Assembly: GCA_017792405.1 (NCBI GenBank)
Contig: CP051231.1
Span: 3,170,062 to 3,234,061 of the forward strand
Source of the DNA: Oceanicola sp.
Lineage (GTDB): Bacteria; Pseudomonadota; Alphaproteobacteria; Rhodobacterales; Rhodobacteraceae
Length of the DNA stretch: 64,000 bases
Direction of reading: 5' to 3'
The notes under the pieces were generated by a model, which saw nothing but the letters and a program-made list of their open reading frames with translations, was not told the DNA's origin and did no database searches. Shown in pieces: positions 8,161 through 16,884 of the stretch (the first letter of the stretch is position 1; every line of letters starts with the position of its first letter). The position numbers and the translations under genes are program-made.

Positions 8161-9048
8161 ATGGAAACCAAACAGATCGAAGACGGCTTTGGCGTGGAGA
8201 TCACCGGCGGGCTCGACGTGCTCGCGCCGCTCAGCCCCGCGCAGGTTGCAGAGCTTGATGCGCTGATGGACGAGCATTCCATCGTGCTGATCCGCAACCA
8301 GCCGATGACGACGGATCAGCAATTGGCCTTCACCCGCCAGTTCGGCCCACTGGACCAAGGCTTCAAGAAGGTCACGGCCAAGTGGAACACCAACACACAG
8401 GTCACTCATGCCGAGGTCGGCGACATCTCGAACATTGGCAAGGACGGCAAGCCGGTGCCGCGCACCGACAAGCGGGTGTTGAACAACATCGCCAACCAGA
8501 TGTGGCACTCCGACAGCTCGTTCCAGAAACCGGCGGCGAAGTACTCAATGCTGCACTCGGTGCGGAACCCGAGCTGGGGCGGCGACACCGAGTTCACCGA
8601 TCTGAAGGCCGCTTACGACGCGCTGGACGAAGGGATGAAGGATTTCCTCGACGGGAAAGAAGCAGAGCACTACGCGCTGCATTCGCGCTTCCTGCTGGGC
8701 GACGACAGCTACACCGAGGAACAGAAAGCCGCGATCGATCCCGCTTGGTGGCCCATCGTGCGGGTGAACCCTGCGACCGGTCGCAAGCACCTGTTCATTG
8801 GCGTGCATGCCCGCCAGATCGACGGGATGACCGTGCCGGAGGGTCGGATGATGCTGGCCGATCTGTTGGAGCACGCCACCCAGCAGCAGTTCATCTACCG
8901 CCACAAGTGGCAGACCGGCGATACGGTGATCTGGGACAATCGGGCCACCCTGCACCGGGGCCGTCACTTTGACCTCGACGAGCCCCGCGAGTTGCGTCGG
9001 ACCACCACGCTGGACGATCAGGCGCCCGAGCTTTCGCTCGCGTCCTGA
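8161..9048 (+). CDS. TauD/TfdA-family Fe(II)/2-oxoglutarate dioxygenase
   Basis: Hydroxylates or oxidatively cleaves an organic acid using O2 and 2-oxoglutarate. The 295 residues start at ATG 8161 after GAGGAG. The iron facial triad is visible: His116 and Asp118 (QMWHSDSSF) and His265 (RATLHRGRHF). An Arg in the following RELRR stretch is placed to bind 2-oxoglutarate. The N-terminus (MDEHSIVLIRNQPMTTDQQ, then FTRQFGPLD) is typical of TfdA/TauD enzymes. Last gene of the AcnX operon; a convergent LysR gene ends 45 bases downstream. It may open the pathway, for example by ether or C-S/C-N cleavage, releasing the acid handled by the other enzymes. That order is inference. Confidence 0.9.
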   Translation: METKQIEDGFGVEITGGLDVLAPLSPAQVAELDALMDEHSIVLIRNQPMTTDQQLAFTRQFGPLDQGFKKVTAKWNTNTQVTHAEVGDISNIGKDGKPVPRTDKRVLNNIANQMWHSDSSFQKPAAKYSMLHSVRNPSWGGDTEFTDLKAAYDALDEGMKDFLDGKEAEHYALHSRFLLGDDSYTEEQKAAIDPAWWPIVRVNPATGRKHLFIGVHARQIDGMTVPEGRMMLADLLEHATQQQFIYRHKWQTGDTVIWDNRATLHRGRHFDLDEPRELRRTTTLDDQAPELSLAS

Positions 9049-9093
9049 CGCATGACCGCGGCGGGGCGCCCTGCCCCGCCGTTTTGTTCCATA

Positions 9094-10005
9094 TCAGAGC
9101 CGCGGCACGGGCTCGGTCTCCCAAGGCGCCGCCTCGAATTCCTTCTTCAGAAACTCCAGAAGCGCGGCCACCTCGGGACGGTGCAGCTTGTTGTTGGGCA
9201 CCATCGCCTTGAACCAGAGCTGTGTGACCGGAAAATCCGGGATCACCTCAACCAGCCGCCCCTCCGCCAGATCGTCCTGTACCAGAAAACCGGGCGCGAT
9301 ACAGATACCAAGGTGATGCAGGGCGGCGAAGTGCAGCAGCCGCGAGTCGTTGACGGTGAAAACCGGGTTCACTGTGACGGAGATCGGCCCGCCCTCGCTC
9401 TCGAAAAACCATGTCATCCCGGCGGCCACGTAGATGATGCAGCGGTGCTCCACCAGATCGCCCGGCGTTTTTGGGCTGCCATGCTCTGCTAGGTATTCGG
9501 GCGTGGCCACCAGCACGCGCGGATAGTAGCAGAGCGGCGTTTCATGCACGCTGGCGAAGCTTTGCGGCAGGCCGCCGAGGGCGATGTCGAAACCCTCTTC
9601 GAGCGGGTTCACCGCGCGGTCGATCAGCATCAGCTCGGTCGTGATCGCAGGGTTCTGCGCCATGAAGCGAGCAATCGAGCGACCGGCAAAGAGCGTGCCC
9701 AGCGTGGTGGGCGCCTTGATCCGCACGTGTCCGGCGAGGCCGGTTTCGGGCGGGGCGGCGCCCTCGAGCGCATCGTCGAGCTGACTCACCAGCATTTGAA
9801 GGCGGGGGCGCAAGCGATCAGCCTCGGAGGTCATCACCAGCGCGCGGGTGGAGCGCACGAAAAGCCGATTGCCGATGTGATTTTCCAGCCGACCGACCCG
9901 CTTGGTGACGACCGAAGGTGCCACGCCGATTTCACGCGCGGCGGCCGAAAAGCTGCCTGTGCGGGCGGTGGCGAGGAAGGCTTTGATATCGACCAGAAGT
10001 GTCAT
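9094..10005 (-). CDS. LysR-family transcriptional regulator
   Basis: One-component DNA-binding regulator of 303 residues from ATG 10005. The N-terminal winged helix-turn-helix (FLATARTGSFSAAAREIGV, then APSVVTKRVGRLENHIG, residues 9-46) is clear, followed by a periplasmic-binding-like effector domain (HVRIKAPTTLGTLFAGR). It is convergent with the dioxygenase gene and lies downstream of the minus-strand dctM gene, so it is not in the usual divergent position. It could serve the AcnX operon, the DctPQM operon or neither. Confidence 0.9.
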   Translation of the reverse strand: MTLLVDIKAFLATARTGSFSAAAREIGVAPSVVTKRVGRLENHIGNRLFVRSTRALVMTSEADRLRPRLQMLVSQLDDALEGAAPPETGLAGHVRIKAPTTLGTLFAGRSIARFMAQNPAITTELMLIDRAVNPLEEGFDIALGGLPQSFASVHETPLCYYPRVLVATPEYLAEHGSPKTPGDLVEHRCIIYVAAGMTWFFESEGGPISVTVNPVFTVNDSRLLHFAALHHLGICIAPGFLVQDDLAEGRLVEVIPDFPVTQLWFKAMVPNNKLHRPEVAALLEFLKKEFEAAPWETEPVPRL

Positions 10006-10152
10006 GGCGGCGCGTTCTTCGCTCAGCCCTTGGATGACCAGGCCTGAGAATTAGCCCGCCTGATTTTCTCTGCGATCATCGCGCTGCGCCCTCCCCCGGC
10101 CCAGCAATCTTGGCGCGAGAGAGCGCTATGTTCCAGCGCTTTATGGCGGCGG

Positions 10153-10171
10153 CTCTCTGCCGGGCAGAGAG
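10153..10171 (-). terminator. Stem-loop after dctM, possible terminator
   Basis: CTCTCTGC (10153-10160) pairs with GCAGAGAG (10164-10171) around CGG: an 8-bp perfect stem three bases past the dctM stop on the minus strand. No U-tract follows, so termination would be weak or Rho-assisted; a 3'-protective stem is the alternative. Confidence 0.45.
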
Positions 10172-10174
10172 GGG

Positions 10175-11461
10175 TCAGCGCCCGAAGCCCGCCGCTGTGG
10201 GCAGCCATGTGGCAAGGCCGGGGAAGACCACAAGTAGAGCCAGCCCGCCAAGCATCAGCGCCACAAAGGGCGCCGCGCCACGCACGATGGTCCCCAGTGG
10301 TGCGTTGGTGATGCCCTTGATCACGAAGAGGTTCATCCCCACCGGCGGGGTGATCATCGCCAATTCGAGGTTGATCATCAGCAGGACCCCATACCAGATC
10401 GGGTCGATCTGGAGCGCGATCATGGTTGGTAGCAGGATCGGCGTGGTGATGAGGATGATCGCGATGCTCTCTAGGAACATGCCGAGCACGAAGATCAGCG
10501 CCATCACCACGAGGATGAACCCGATGGGGCCAAGGCCCATGGCCGTCACGCTCTCGGTCACCCCCACCGGCAAGCGCACAAGCGTGATCGCATGAGCAAA
10601 CATCGCCGCGCCCGCGATGATCATGAAAACCATCATCGACGTCCGCATGGTGGCATAGGCGCAGTGCCATAGGTCGCGCAGTCCGAAGTTGCGGTAGACC
10701 AGCACCGCCACTAGCAGGGCATAGAGCGAGCCTGCGGCGGCAGCTTCGGAGGCAGTGAATACGCCAAAGTAAATGCCTCCCATCACCACCGGCGGCGCCA
10801 GCAGTGCCCAAACCGAGCGGCGCAGTGCGGCGGTTGCCTTGCTCCAGCCGGCCCAGTCGGGCGCGTCAACTCCGCTGCGGCGGCGGGCCTGCACCATGCA
10901 CCAGCCGGAGAACATAAGCGCCAGCAAGAGCCCCGGGATGATACCTGCGAGGAACAGGCCCCCGATAGAAGCCTCGGAAACGATCGCATATAGGATCATC
11001 GGCCCGGAGGGCGGGATGAGGATGCCTAACGTGCCACCGGCGGCGACCACGCCCAGTGCGTCGCGCTCGGCATAGCCGAACTTCTGCATTTGTGGGATGG
11101 CGCTGGAGCCGATGGATAGCGCGGTGGCGACGGAAGAGCCGGAGATCGCCGCAAAGATCGTGCAGGCCATGACCGTCGCCACGCCGAGACCGCCCTTGAT
11201 GTGGCCGATCAGCGTGTGGGCGAAGCTGTAGAGATCGTCGATCACCTTGGCGCGGATCATCACCTGCGCCATGAAGACGAAGAGCGGTATGGTCGCCAGA
11301 ACCGGCTTGTTGAGATGGGTGTAAACGGCGTCACCAACCCCGTCCATGTCACCCTCGACCAGCAGAAGGATGGCGCTGGCGGTCAGCCCGAGGGCTGCAA
11401 AGATCGGTATGCCGGAGAGAAGCAGTAGGATCAGCCCGGCAAAAACGAGGGCGAGGGTCAT
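10175..11461 (-). CDS. dctM: TRAP transporter large permease, DctM type
   Basis: Large membrane subunit of a DctPQM transporter. I start it at ATG 11461, whose ATGA overlaps the dctQ stop, giving 428 residues; longer upstream starts would run through dctQ. About 12 hydrophobic segments are visible. Family motifs include CTIFAAISGSSVATALSIG, GYAERDALGVVAAGGTLGIL, LIPPSGPMILYA and, near the C-terminus, NLELAMITPPVGMNLFVIKG (one stretch of exactly that kind marks DctM). Transcribed with dctQ, dctP, an HMG-CoA-lyase-like gene and a CoA transferase, which indicates an acid activated to a CoA thioester after uptake. Confidence 0.93.
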   Translation of the reverse strand: MTLALVFAGLILLLLSGIPIFAALGLTASAILLLVEGDMDGVGDAVYTHLNKPVLATIPLFVFMAQVMIRAKVIDDLYSFAHTLIGHIKGGLGVATVMACTIFAAISGSSVATALSIGSSAIPQMQKFGYAERDALGVVAAGGTLGILIPPSGPMILYAIVSEASIGGLFLAGIIPGLLLALMFSGWCMVQARRRSGVDAPDWAGWSKATAALRRSVWALLAPPVVMGGIYFGVFTASEAAAAGSLYALLVAVLVYRNFGLRDLWHCAYATMRTSMMVFMIIAGAAMFAHAITLVRLPVGVTESVTAMGLGPIGFILVVMALIFVLGMFLESIAIILITTPILLPTMIALQIDPIWYGVLLMINLELAMITPPVGMNLFVIKGITNAPLGTIVRGAAPFVALMLGGLALLVVFPGLATWLPTAAGFGR

Positions 11462-11985
11462 GAGAGTGGCCTCAATGTGCGGTACAGGCCCAGTGCGGCA
11501 GCGAGAAACAGCAGGCCCGCGCCCAGCACCACTGGCACTTGGGGGATCCATGTTTCGATCTCGATATAGCCAACCGAGTACGAGCCGAAGCTGCGGGCGA
11601 AGGCGATGCTGTCCCAGATCGAATGGCCGACGATGAAGGCGAAGGCCATGACGGCCAGATGTGCCAGTACCGCTTGAGCACGGGCCATACGCGGACCAAG
11701 GCGTGATGTCGCGAGATCGATCGCGATGTGATCCCCTCGGCGCAGCGCCTCGGCCGCGCCCAGCATCACCAGAGCCACCAGTAGGTAGCCGATCATCTCG
11801 TCATTCCATTGCAGAGGCGCGTCGAGTAGGTAGCGCCGGACCACGGCCACCACGATCTGGCAGAATACGTAGAGGATGAGCAGGGTGGAGAGCGCGCCGC
11901 AGAGGCGCACCAGCCCGGTTACGATCCGGTCGGGGAAGAGGGGAGAGGGAGCGGCAGGCGCTCCCCCCTTTTCAGTGTCGTGCAT
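11458..11985 (-). CDS. dctQ: TRAP transporter small permease, DctQ type
   Basis: Four-helix membrane subunit of 175 residues that bridges DctP and DctM. Four hydrophobic segments are visible (around LVRLCGALSTLLILYVFCQI, MIGYLLVALVMLGAAEAL, AVLAHLAVMAFAFIVGHS and the C-terminal VLGAGLLFLAAALGLY). RRGDHIAIDL is the conserved DctQ loop, and QWNDEMIGY matches the usual W..E motif. The start is ATG 11985, twelve bases after the dctP stop, and the gene overlaps dctM by four bases. Confidence 0.9.
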   Translation of the reverse strand: MHDTEKGGAPAAPSPLFPDRIVTGLVRLCGALSTLLILYVFCQIVVAVVRRYLLDAPLQWNDEMIGYLLVALVMLGAAEALRRGDHIAIDLATSRLGPRMARAQAVLAHLAVMAFAFIVGHSIWDSIAFARSFGSYSVGYIEIETWIPQVPVVLGAGLLFLAAALGLYRTLRPLS

Positions 11986-11997
11986 CGCGCGGCGCGA

Positions 11998-12978
11998 TCA
12001 CATCTTGCCGAGCAGTTCGAGCAGCTTGGCGCTGTCGGCATCGCCCTCGCCAAAGGCCTTGTCGAAAGCCGGGCGCATGACAGCTTCGAGCGCCGCGTTC
12101 TCTTCCGCCGTGGCGATGTGCACGGTCACGCCCTTCTCGCGGAGTTGCTCGGGCCCCGCGGCACCAGCCTCGACTGAGGCCTCGATAGCCCAGCCGGAGG
12201 CCTTCAGCCCGGCCTCGCGCAGTGCCTCTTTCGACTTGTCGGAGAGACCGTCGTAGAACTCGGGGTTCAGGTAACCGTGCAGGTAGGCCGAAAGCACGGG
12301 CACCACGGTGAAGGCATCCTGCACCTCGTAATACTTGCGTGACACCGCTGCGGCCACGTCGGTGATGGCGCCATCGATCACGCCGGTGGCGAGCGCCTGA
12401 TAGACCTCGGAGCCGGGCATGGCGGTTGGTGTCGCGCCGAGGGCGACGAAGGAGGCGTCGAAAGGCGGGGTCAGGCCGCGGAACTTGAGGCCGTCAAAAT
12501 CCTCCGGGGCTACCAGCGGCTCACCATTGGTAGTGAAGACGGAAGTGTTGGTCTGGAACATCCAGACGACGTTCTTGACACCCTTCTCAAGCAGTTTCTC
12601 TTCGAGGAAGGCAGCAGCCTCGCTCTCCGGCCATTTCTTCCAGATCTCGATGTCACCAAAGGCGAAGGGTGCGACGGTGACGTTCATGATCGGCAGGGTC
12701 TTGCCCCATTGAAAGTTCAGCGAAAAGGCGCATTCGATATCGCCTTTGGCTGTGGCGACAATGTTCTCGCGGGCACCCACGAGACTGTCGGCCCCGAAGA
12801 TCTGCACGTCGATCTCGCCTTCGGAGAGGGTTTCGACCTCTTCGGCCCAACGGTCGACGACCTTGGCGATGTGGTGCGCGGGCGGCAGCTGGTGGCTGCA
12901 GCGCATCTCGGTGGCGGCTTGCGCAGCAGGGGCCGCGAGCATGGCTGCGCCGAGTGCAGCGGTTGCGATGTATTTCAT
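11998..12978 (-). CDS. dctP: TRAP transporter solute-binding protein, DctP type
   Basis: Periplasmic ligand-binding subunit of 326 residues, with a signal peptide (MKYIATAALGAAMLAAPAAQA, cleavage near residue 21). DctP-family features are the opening LPPAHHIAKVVDRWAEEVE, the segment FDGLKFRGLTPPFDAS with the conserved Arg expected to clamp the ligand carboxylate, and MPGSEVYQALATGVIDGAIT. The short twelve-base gap to dctQ lacks the stem-loop seen in the other transport operons of this window. The ligand is unknown; the downstream-acting CoA transferase and lyase suggest a branched hydroxy-dicarboxylate such as 3-hydroxy-3-methylglutarate or citramalate. Confidence 0.9.
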   Translation of the reverse strand: MKYIATAALGAAMLAAPAAQAATEMRCSHQLPPAHHIAKVVDRWAEEVETLSEGEIDVQIFGADSLVGARENIVATAKGDIECAFSLNFQWGKTLPIMNVTVAPFAFGDIEIWKKWPESEAAAFLEEKLLEKGVKNVVWMFQTNTSVFTTNGEPLVAPEDFDGLKFRGLTPPFDASFVALGATPTAMPGSEVYQALATGVIDGAITDVAAAVSRKYYEVQDAFTVVPVLSAYLHGYLNPEFYDGLSDKSKEALREAGLKASGWAIEASVEAGAAGPEQLREKGVTVHIATAEENAALEAVMRPAFDKAFGEGDADSAKLLELLGKM

Positions 12979-13002
12979 TTAGTTTTCCTCCCTGGGGTTC
13001 GG

Positions 13003-13947
13003 TCAGGCCGTCGCCTGCCAATTTGCGTTCTTCGGCGGGCCCGCGCGGTGCAGGGCGCCATGAAACTCCTCGCCCGGCATCGCCTCCTCTGCGATGGCCC
13101 GGGCGGGTTTGAGGGCCTCAAGGTCGATCCCGGTGCGAAAGCCCATGGATTCGGCCAGAAAGACCACATCTTCGAATACGACATTGCCGGTGGCGCCGGG
13201 CGCGAAGGGACAGCCCCCCAGCCCGCCGAGCGAAGCGTCCACCACCCGCGCGCCATTGTCCAGCGCCGCCGCGGTGTTGGCGACGCCCATGCCGCGGGTG
13301 TCGTGCAGGTGGATGATGAACGGGCGACCCGCGCAAAGCTGCTCCATTTGCGCGCAGAGCTGGCCGACGGCTTTGGGCCCAGCGTAGCCCACCGTATCAG
13401 CCAAGCCGACGATATCGGCCCCGGCCTCAAGGCAGGCCTCTGCGAGGCGGATCACGTCGGTGGGGTCCACGTTGCCGGAGATGGAGCAACCGAAGGCCAT
13501 CGCGATGCCTGCATTGACCAGCTTGCCCGGCGCTTCGGCGTCGCGCAGCGCGGCCACCTTGCCGACCAGCTCGACGGCGGCGGCACGGGAGCGGCGCATG
13601 TTGGTCTCGGAGTGCTCCTCGGTGGCGGAGACAACGCAGACCATCTCGCGGATCGCTGTGGCGATGGCGGTCTCTGCGCCGCGCTCGTTGAGCGTGAGCC
13701 CGGCGGAATGCAGGTTCAGCGCTTCGCTCGCCTCGATCATCTGCGGGATGTCGGCGAATTGCGGGAAGCGGGCGGCGGGGAGGAAGGAGCCGACCTCGTA
13801 GTGCCGCACACCTGCGGCCGCCTCGGCCTTTAGCCAAGCCCGCTTGGCTTCGGGCGAGGGCAACGACTTGGCAAGTTGCAGCCCGTCGCGCAGGCCAACC
13901 TCGCGCAGGGTCACGCGGTCTGCGGGGTAGATGGCCTCAAGGCTCAT
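13003..13947 (-). CDS. HMG-CoA-lyase-like enzyme (HMGL family)
   Basis: Lyase that cleaves a 3-hydroxy-3-methyl-acyl-CoA, giving acetyl-CoA plus an oxoacid. The 314 residues from ATG 13947 form a TIM barrel with the metal and catalytic motifs of HMG-CoA lyase: REVGLRDGLQ near residue 16, the NxHxH-like FIIHLHDTRGMG, and the signature GGLGGCPFAPGATGN carrying the catalytic Cys. The start overlaps the CoA-transferase stop by ATGA. No leucine-degradation genes (isovaleryl-CoA dehydrogenase, methylcrotonyl-CoA carboxylase) are nearby, so the substrate is more likely an imported acid activated by the neighbouring CoA transferase. HMG-CoA or a citramalyl-CoA are both possible. Confidence 0.85.
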   Translation of the reverse strand: MSLEAIYPADRVTLREVGLRDGLQLAKSLPSPEAKRAWLKAEAAAGVRHYEVGSFLPAARFPQFADIPQMIEASEALNLHSAGLTLNERGAETAIATAIREMVCVVSATEEHSETNMRRSRAAAVELVGKVAALRDAEAPGKLVNAGIAMAFGCSISGNVDPTDVIRLAEACLEAGADIVGLADTVGYAGPKAVGQLCAQMEQLCAGRPFIIHLHDTRGMGVANTAAALDNGARVVDASLGGLGGCPFAPGATGNVVFEDVVFLAESMGFRTGIDLEALKPARAIAEEAMPGEEFHGALHRAGPPKNANWQATA

Positions 13948-15128
13948 GCTGTCGTTTCCATGCCGCTGGCCGCTGCGATTTCGGCGTCGCTCAGACCCGC
14001 TGCGGCAAGTACGGCGCGGGTATCATCCCCGATCCCGGCGATATCCAGCGAGTCCCCATGCAGCGGCGTTCCGTCAATCTCGAAGGGCATGATCGGGGCG
14101 CGATAGCTCTGGCCCTCGGGCAGCCGCGAGGTGAAGAGGCCGCCGGGGCGGGTGACGTGAGGATCGGCATACATTTCCGCCGGGCGGTGGATCGGGGAGA
14201 AGGGGATACCTGCGGGCTCGAATGCCGCGAGCAGATCATCGAAGCCACGGGCGCGGACAGCTTCTGCTACGATCGGAATCGTCCAGTCGCGCGCCTCAAT
14301 CTGGTCCATCCGCTTTTGCAGGCGAGGGTCGTCGCGCAAGTTGTCGAGACTGAGGATGTTGCACAGTGTCACCCACTGTCCCTCGGTCACGGCGCCGATG
14401 AATATCTGGCGGGCGTCGGCGGTCTCGAAGATATCATAGACCGGCCAAGAGAACTCGCGCTCGGGCATCGGCGGGGCTTCGCGGCCTTCGATGTCGAACT
14501 GCACCATGTGTTGGGCGACGAGGAAGAGGCAGTTCTCGAAGAGCCCGGTGCGCAGGTTGCGGCCTTTGCCGTCTTTCCCGCGCTGGAGCAGAGCGGCGAG
14601 CACGGCAAAGGCACCGAAAAGGCCGCCCATGATGTCGTTGGCCGAGGAACCGATGCGCAGCGGGCGGCCTGTGGGCCCAGTCATGTAGGCCATGCCGGTC
14701 ATCATCTGCACCACCTCGTCCATCGCGGTGCGGTTCTCGTAGGGGCCCTTCAGGAAACCCTTTAGAGACGAGACGATCAGCTCGGGGTATTTTTCGCGCA
14801 GAACGTTCGGCGCAAACCCCATCTTGGCTAGCGATTGATCACGGAAGTTCTCGACGAACACATCCGCACCGGCGAGCAGTTTGTGCAGCGCAGCAACGCC
14901 CGCCTCGGACTTGAGGTCGAGAGTGATGCTCTTCTTGCCGCGATTGAAGGTGGGGTAAAAGCCCCGCCCCATGCCTGTGAGCGCACGCGTCTTGTCGCCC
15001 TCGGGCGGCTCGACCTTGATGACTTCAGCCCCGAGCAAGCCAAGGAACATGCCACAAGATGGCCCCATGATCATATGGGTCATCTCGACTACGCGCAGCC
15101 CGGCGAGCGGCCTCAGGTCTTCGGTCAT
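13944..15128 (-). CDS. CaiB/BaiF family (class III) CoA transferase
   Basis: Moves CoA from a donor such as succinyl-CoA to a carboxylic acid. The 394 residues start at ATG 15128 after GGGAGGA. Family features are the N-terminal PLAGLRVVEMTHMIMGPSCG, GAEVIKVEPPEGDKTR, LDLKSEAGVAALHKLLAGAD, FVENFR, and the SSANDIMGGLFGAFAVLAAL region that carries the expected catalytic Asp. It leads the operon and overlaps the HMGL-like gene, so activation by this enzyme followed by retro-aldol cleavage is the natural reading. Divergent from a LysR gene across 84 bases. Confidence 0.92.
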   Translation of the reverse strand: MTEDLRPLAGLRVVEMTHMIMGPSCGMFLGLLGAEVIKVEPPEGDKTRALTGMGRGFYPTFNRGKKSITLDLKSEAGVAALHKLLAGADVFVENFRDQSLAKMGFAPNVLREKYPELIVSSLKGFLKGPYENRTAMDEVVQMMTGMAYMTGPTGRPLRIGSSANDIMGGLFGAFAVLAALLQRGKDGKGRNLRTGLFENCLFLVAQHMVQFDIEGREAPPMPEREFSWPVYDIFETADARQIFIGAVTEGQWVTLCNILSLDNLRDDPRLQKRMDQIEARDWTIPIVAEAVRARGFDDLLAAFEPAGIPFSPIHRPAEMYADPHVTRPGGLFTSRLPEGQSYRAPIMPFEIDGTPLHGDSLDIAGIGDDTRAVLAAAGLSDAEIAAASGMETTA

Positions 15129-15212
15129 TACAATCCTCCCAACTCGAAGGATAGCAACGGCAACGAGAACGGAATATTATAATGTTTCGACAAATCTTTT
15201 CTGGAAACCAGA

Positions 15213-16148
15213 ATGCTAGATACACGTCAACTTCAGTACTTCGCCGCCATCTGCGAGCACGGCTCACTTTCTCGGGCCTCCTCAAACCTCAATGTCGCAG
15301 CCTCCGCGCTGAGCCATCACCTTGCTCAACTCGAAGCGCGCTTCGGGCAACCGCTTTTTCTGCGCAAACCGCGTGGCATGGAGCCGACAGCAGCCGGGCG
15401 TCGGCTGAATGAGCACGCACGGGCGATCCTGCGGGCGGTCACATCGGCGGAGGCTGATATGGCGGATCAGGAAGGCAAGGTTTCAGGCCCGGTTTCGGTC
15501 GGAATGTCATACTCTGGGGTCAAAGCGATTGGGGTACCCTTCATCAGCCAGGTGGTGCGAGACTATCCGGCGGTGCAACTGGCGCTGACCGAGAGCCTCT
15601 CGGGTGTTGCCTTGCCAACGCTGATGGCCGCCGAAGTGGATATGGCGCTCATCTACAACCCGCCGAACGACCCGATGTTCGACTCCGTGCCAGTGCTGGA
15701 GGAGCCCCTCGTTTGCGTAGGGCGGCCCGAGATCATCGGCGACACCGACGAGCCGATCCGTTTTGAAGAGGTGCTCGGCATGCCGATCATCCTGCTGCGG
15801 CAGGGCATTTCGGCACGGGCCATTTTGGACGACACGGTTCTGCTGAAGAAGATCGAGTCCCGCGCGGTTCTCCAGATGAACTCGGTGCAGGCCATCGCCG
15901 GGTCGCTGGTGGCCGGGCTGGGCTGCGTAATCGGCACCAAGCTCTTCATGCAGGATGAACTCGACCGCGGGACCATCACCGCCCGGGCGATCATCGAGCC
16001 GGAACTCTCCCGCACGCTGCACCTCACTCGCCTTGCCTCTCGGCCACCGACCTATGCCTCCGAAGCGATCCGCGACCTACTGCTGAGCCACGCACGCGAG
16101 GCAGTTCACTCCGGCGTCTGGGATGCCCAGATCGTGGAGCGTTGCTAA
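15213..16148 (+). CDS. LysR-family transcriptional regulator
   Basis: Regulator of 311 residues from ATG 15213. The helix-turn-helix is at about residues 16-45 (HGSLSRASSNLNVAASALS, then HHLAQLEARFGQPLF). The effector domain resembles the Nac/Cbl/CysB-like branch (GVKAIGVPFISQVVRDYP). Its 84-base divergent spacing from the CoA-transferase gene is the classic LysR arrangement, so it most likely activates the CoA transferase-lyase-dctPQM operon in response to the imported acid. The AT-rich spacer (around 15168-15195) holds the shared promoters. Confidence 0.92.
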   Translation: MLDTRQLQYFAAICEHGSLSRASSNLNVAASALSHHLAQLEARFGQPLFLRKPRGMEPTAAGRRLNEHARAILRAVTSAEADMADQEGKVSGPVSVGMSYSGVKAIGVPFISQVVRDYPAVQLALTESLSGVALPTLMAAEVDMALIYNPPNDPMFDSVPVLEEPLVCVGRPEIIGDTDEPIRFEEVLGMPIILLRQGISARAILDDTVLLKKIESRAVLQMNSVQAIAGSLVAGLGCVIGTKLFMQDELDRGTITARAIIEPELSRTLHLTRLASRPPTYASEAIRDLLLSHAREAVHSGVWDAQIVERC

Positions 16149-16184
16149 GCCGCAACCGGGCAGCACCGCGTCTGGCGATACACC

Positions 16185-16841
16185 CTACTCTGCCGCCTGC
16201 TTCAGCCCGGCCATCAGGTGGTGGAACTTCTCGCCCTGCACCGCCACATGGGCCCGCAGGGCTTCGGCAGCCTCATCGGCGGCACCACGCTGCAGCGCCT
16301 CAACGATGGCCTCGTGCTCGCTCATCGACTGACGCAGCCGCCCACGCAGGCGGAGTTGCATCCGGCGGAAGGGCATGAGGCGCTTGTGCAGGCGCAGGCA
16401 TTCACCCTCCAGAAAACCGTTGCCCGATTGCCGGTACAGGATTGCGTGAAAGCGCTCGTTTTCGTGGTAGTAGCCATCATGGTCAGCGGCTTCGACGGCG
16501 GCCAGACAGCGGGCGTTGGTGGCGCGCATGTCGTCGAGGGCTTCATCGGTGATACGGGCCGCCGCGAGCCGGGCGCAGGTAGCCTCCAGCTCTGCCATGA
16601 CCTCAAACATCTCGATCAGTTCCACCGGGCCAGGCTGGCGCACGAAGGTGCCGCGATGCGGGATGTGCTCGACCAACCCCGAGAGCGCGAGGCGGTGAAA
16701 GGCTTCACGGAGAGGCGTGCGGGAGACCGCGAAACGGTCAGCGAGTTGCACCTCGTCCAGCCGTTCTCCCGGGGTGAACACACCACCGAGGATCAGACCC
16801 TCCAGTTCTTCGGCAATGTTGTCTGAACGTTTCCTCTCCAT
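16185..16841 (-). CDS. matR: GntR/FCD regulator of the malonate operon (MatR-like)
   Basis: Repressor of 218 residues with an N-terminal GntR winged helix (GERLDEVQLADRFAVSRTPL, residues about 24-43) and a C-terminal FCD effector domain (EVMAELEATCARLAAARIT, ENERFHAILYRQSGN, MSEHEAIVEALQRGA). ATG 16841 follows GGAGG. It is divergent from the TRAP-malonyl-CoA operon, as matR is in Rhizobium, and the 133-base gap holds TTGTATACAA at 16885-16894, a close match to the operator core reported for Rhizobium MatR as I remember it. Malonate or malonyl-CoA is the likely effector. Confidence 0.85.
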   Translation of the reverse strand: MERKRSDNIAEELEGLILGGVFTPGERLDEVQLADRFAVSRTPLREAFHRLALSGLVEHIPHRGTFVRQPGPVELIEMFEVMAELEATCARLAAARITDEALDDMRATNARCLAAVEAADHDGYYHENERFHAILYRQSGNGFLEGECLRLHKRLMPFRRMQLRLRGRLRQSMSEHEAIVEALQRGAADEAAEALRAHVAVQGEKFHHLMAGLKQAAE

Positions 16842-16884
16842 GCCTCCACTCTAGCGCCAAAAGTTGCCCACAAGAAGTGGAAAA

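Noticed and set aside
13003..13947. Leucine-catabolic HMG-CoA lyase
   Set aside because: None of the other leucine-degradation genes is near, while a CoA transferase and TRAP transporter are coupled to it, so I kept a broader HMGL-like call.
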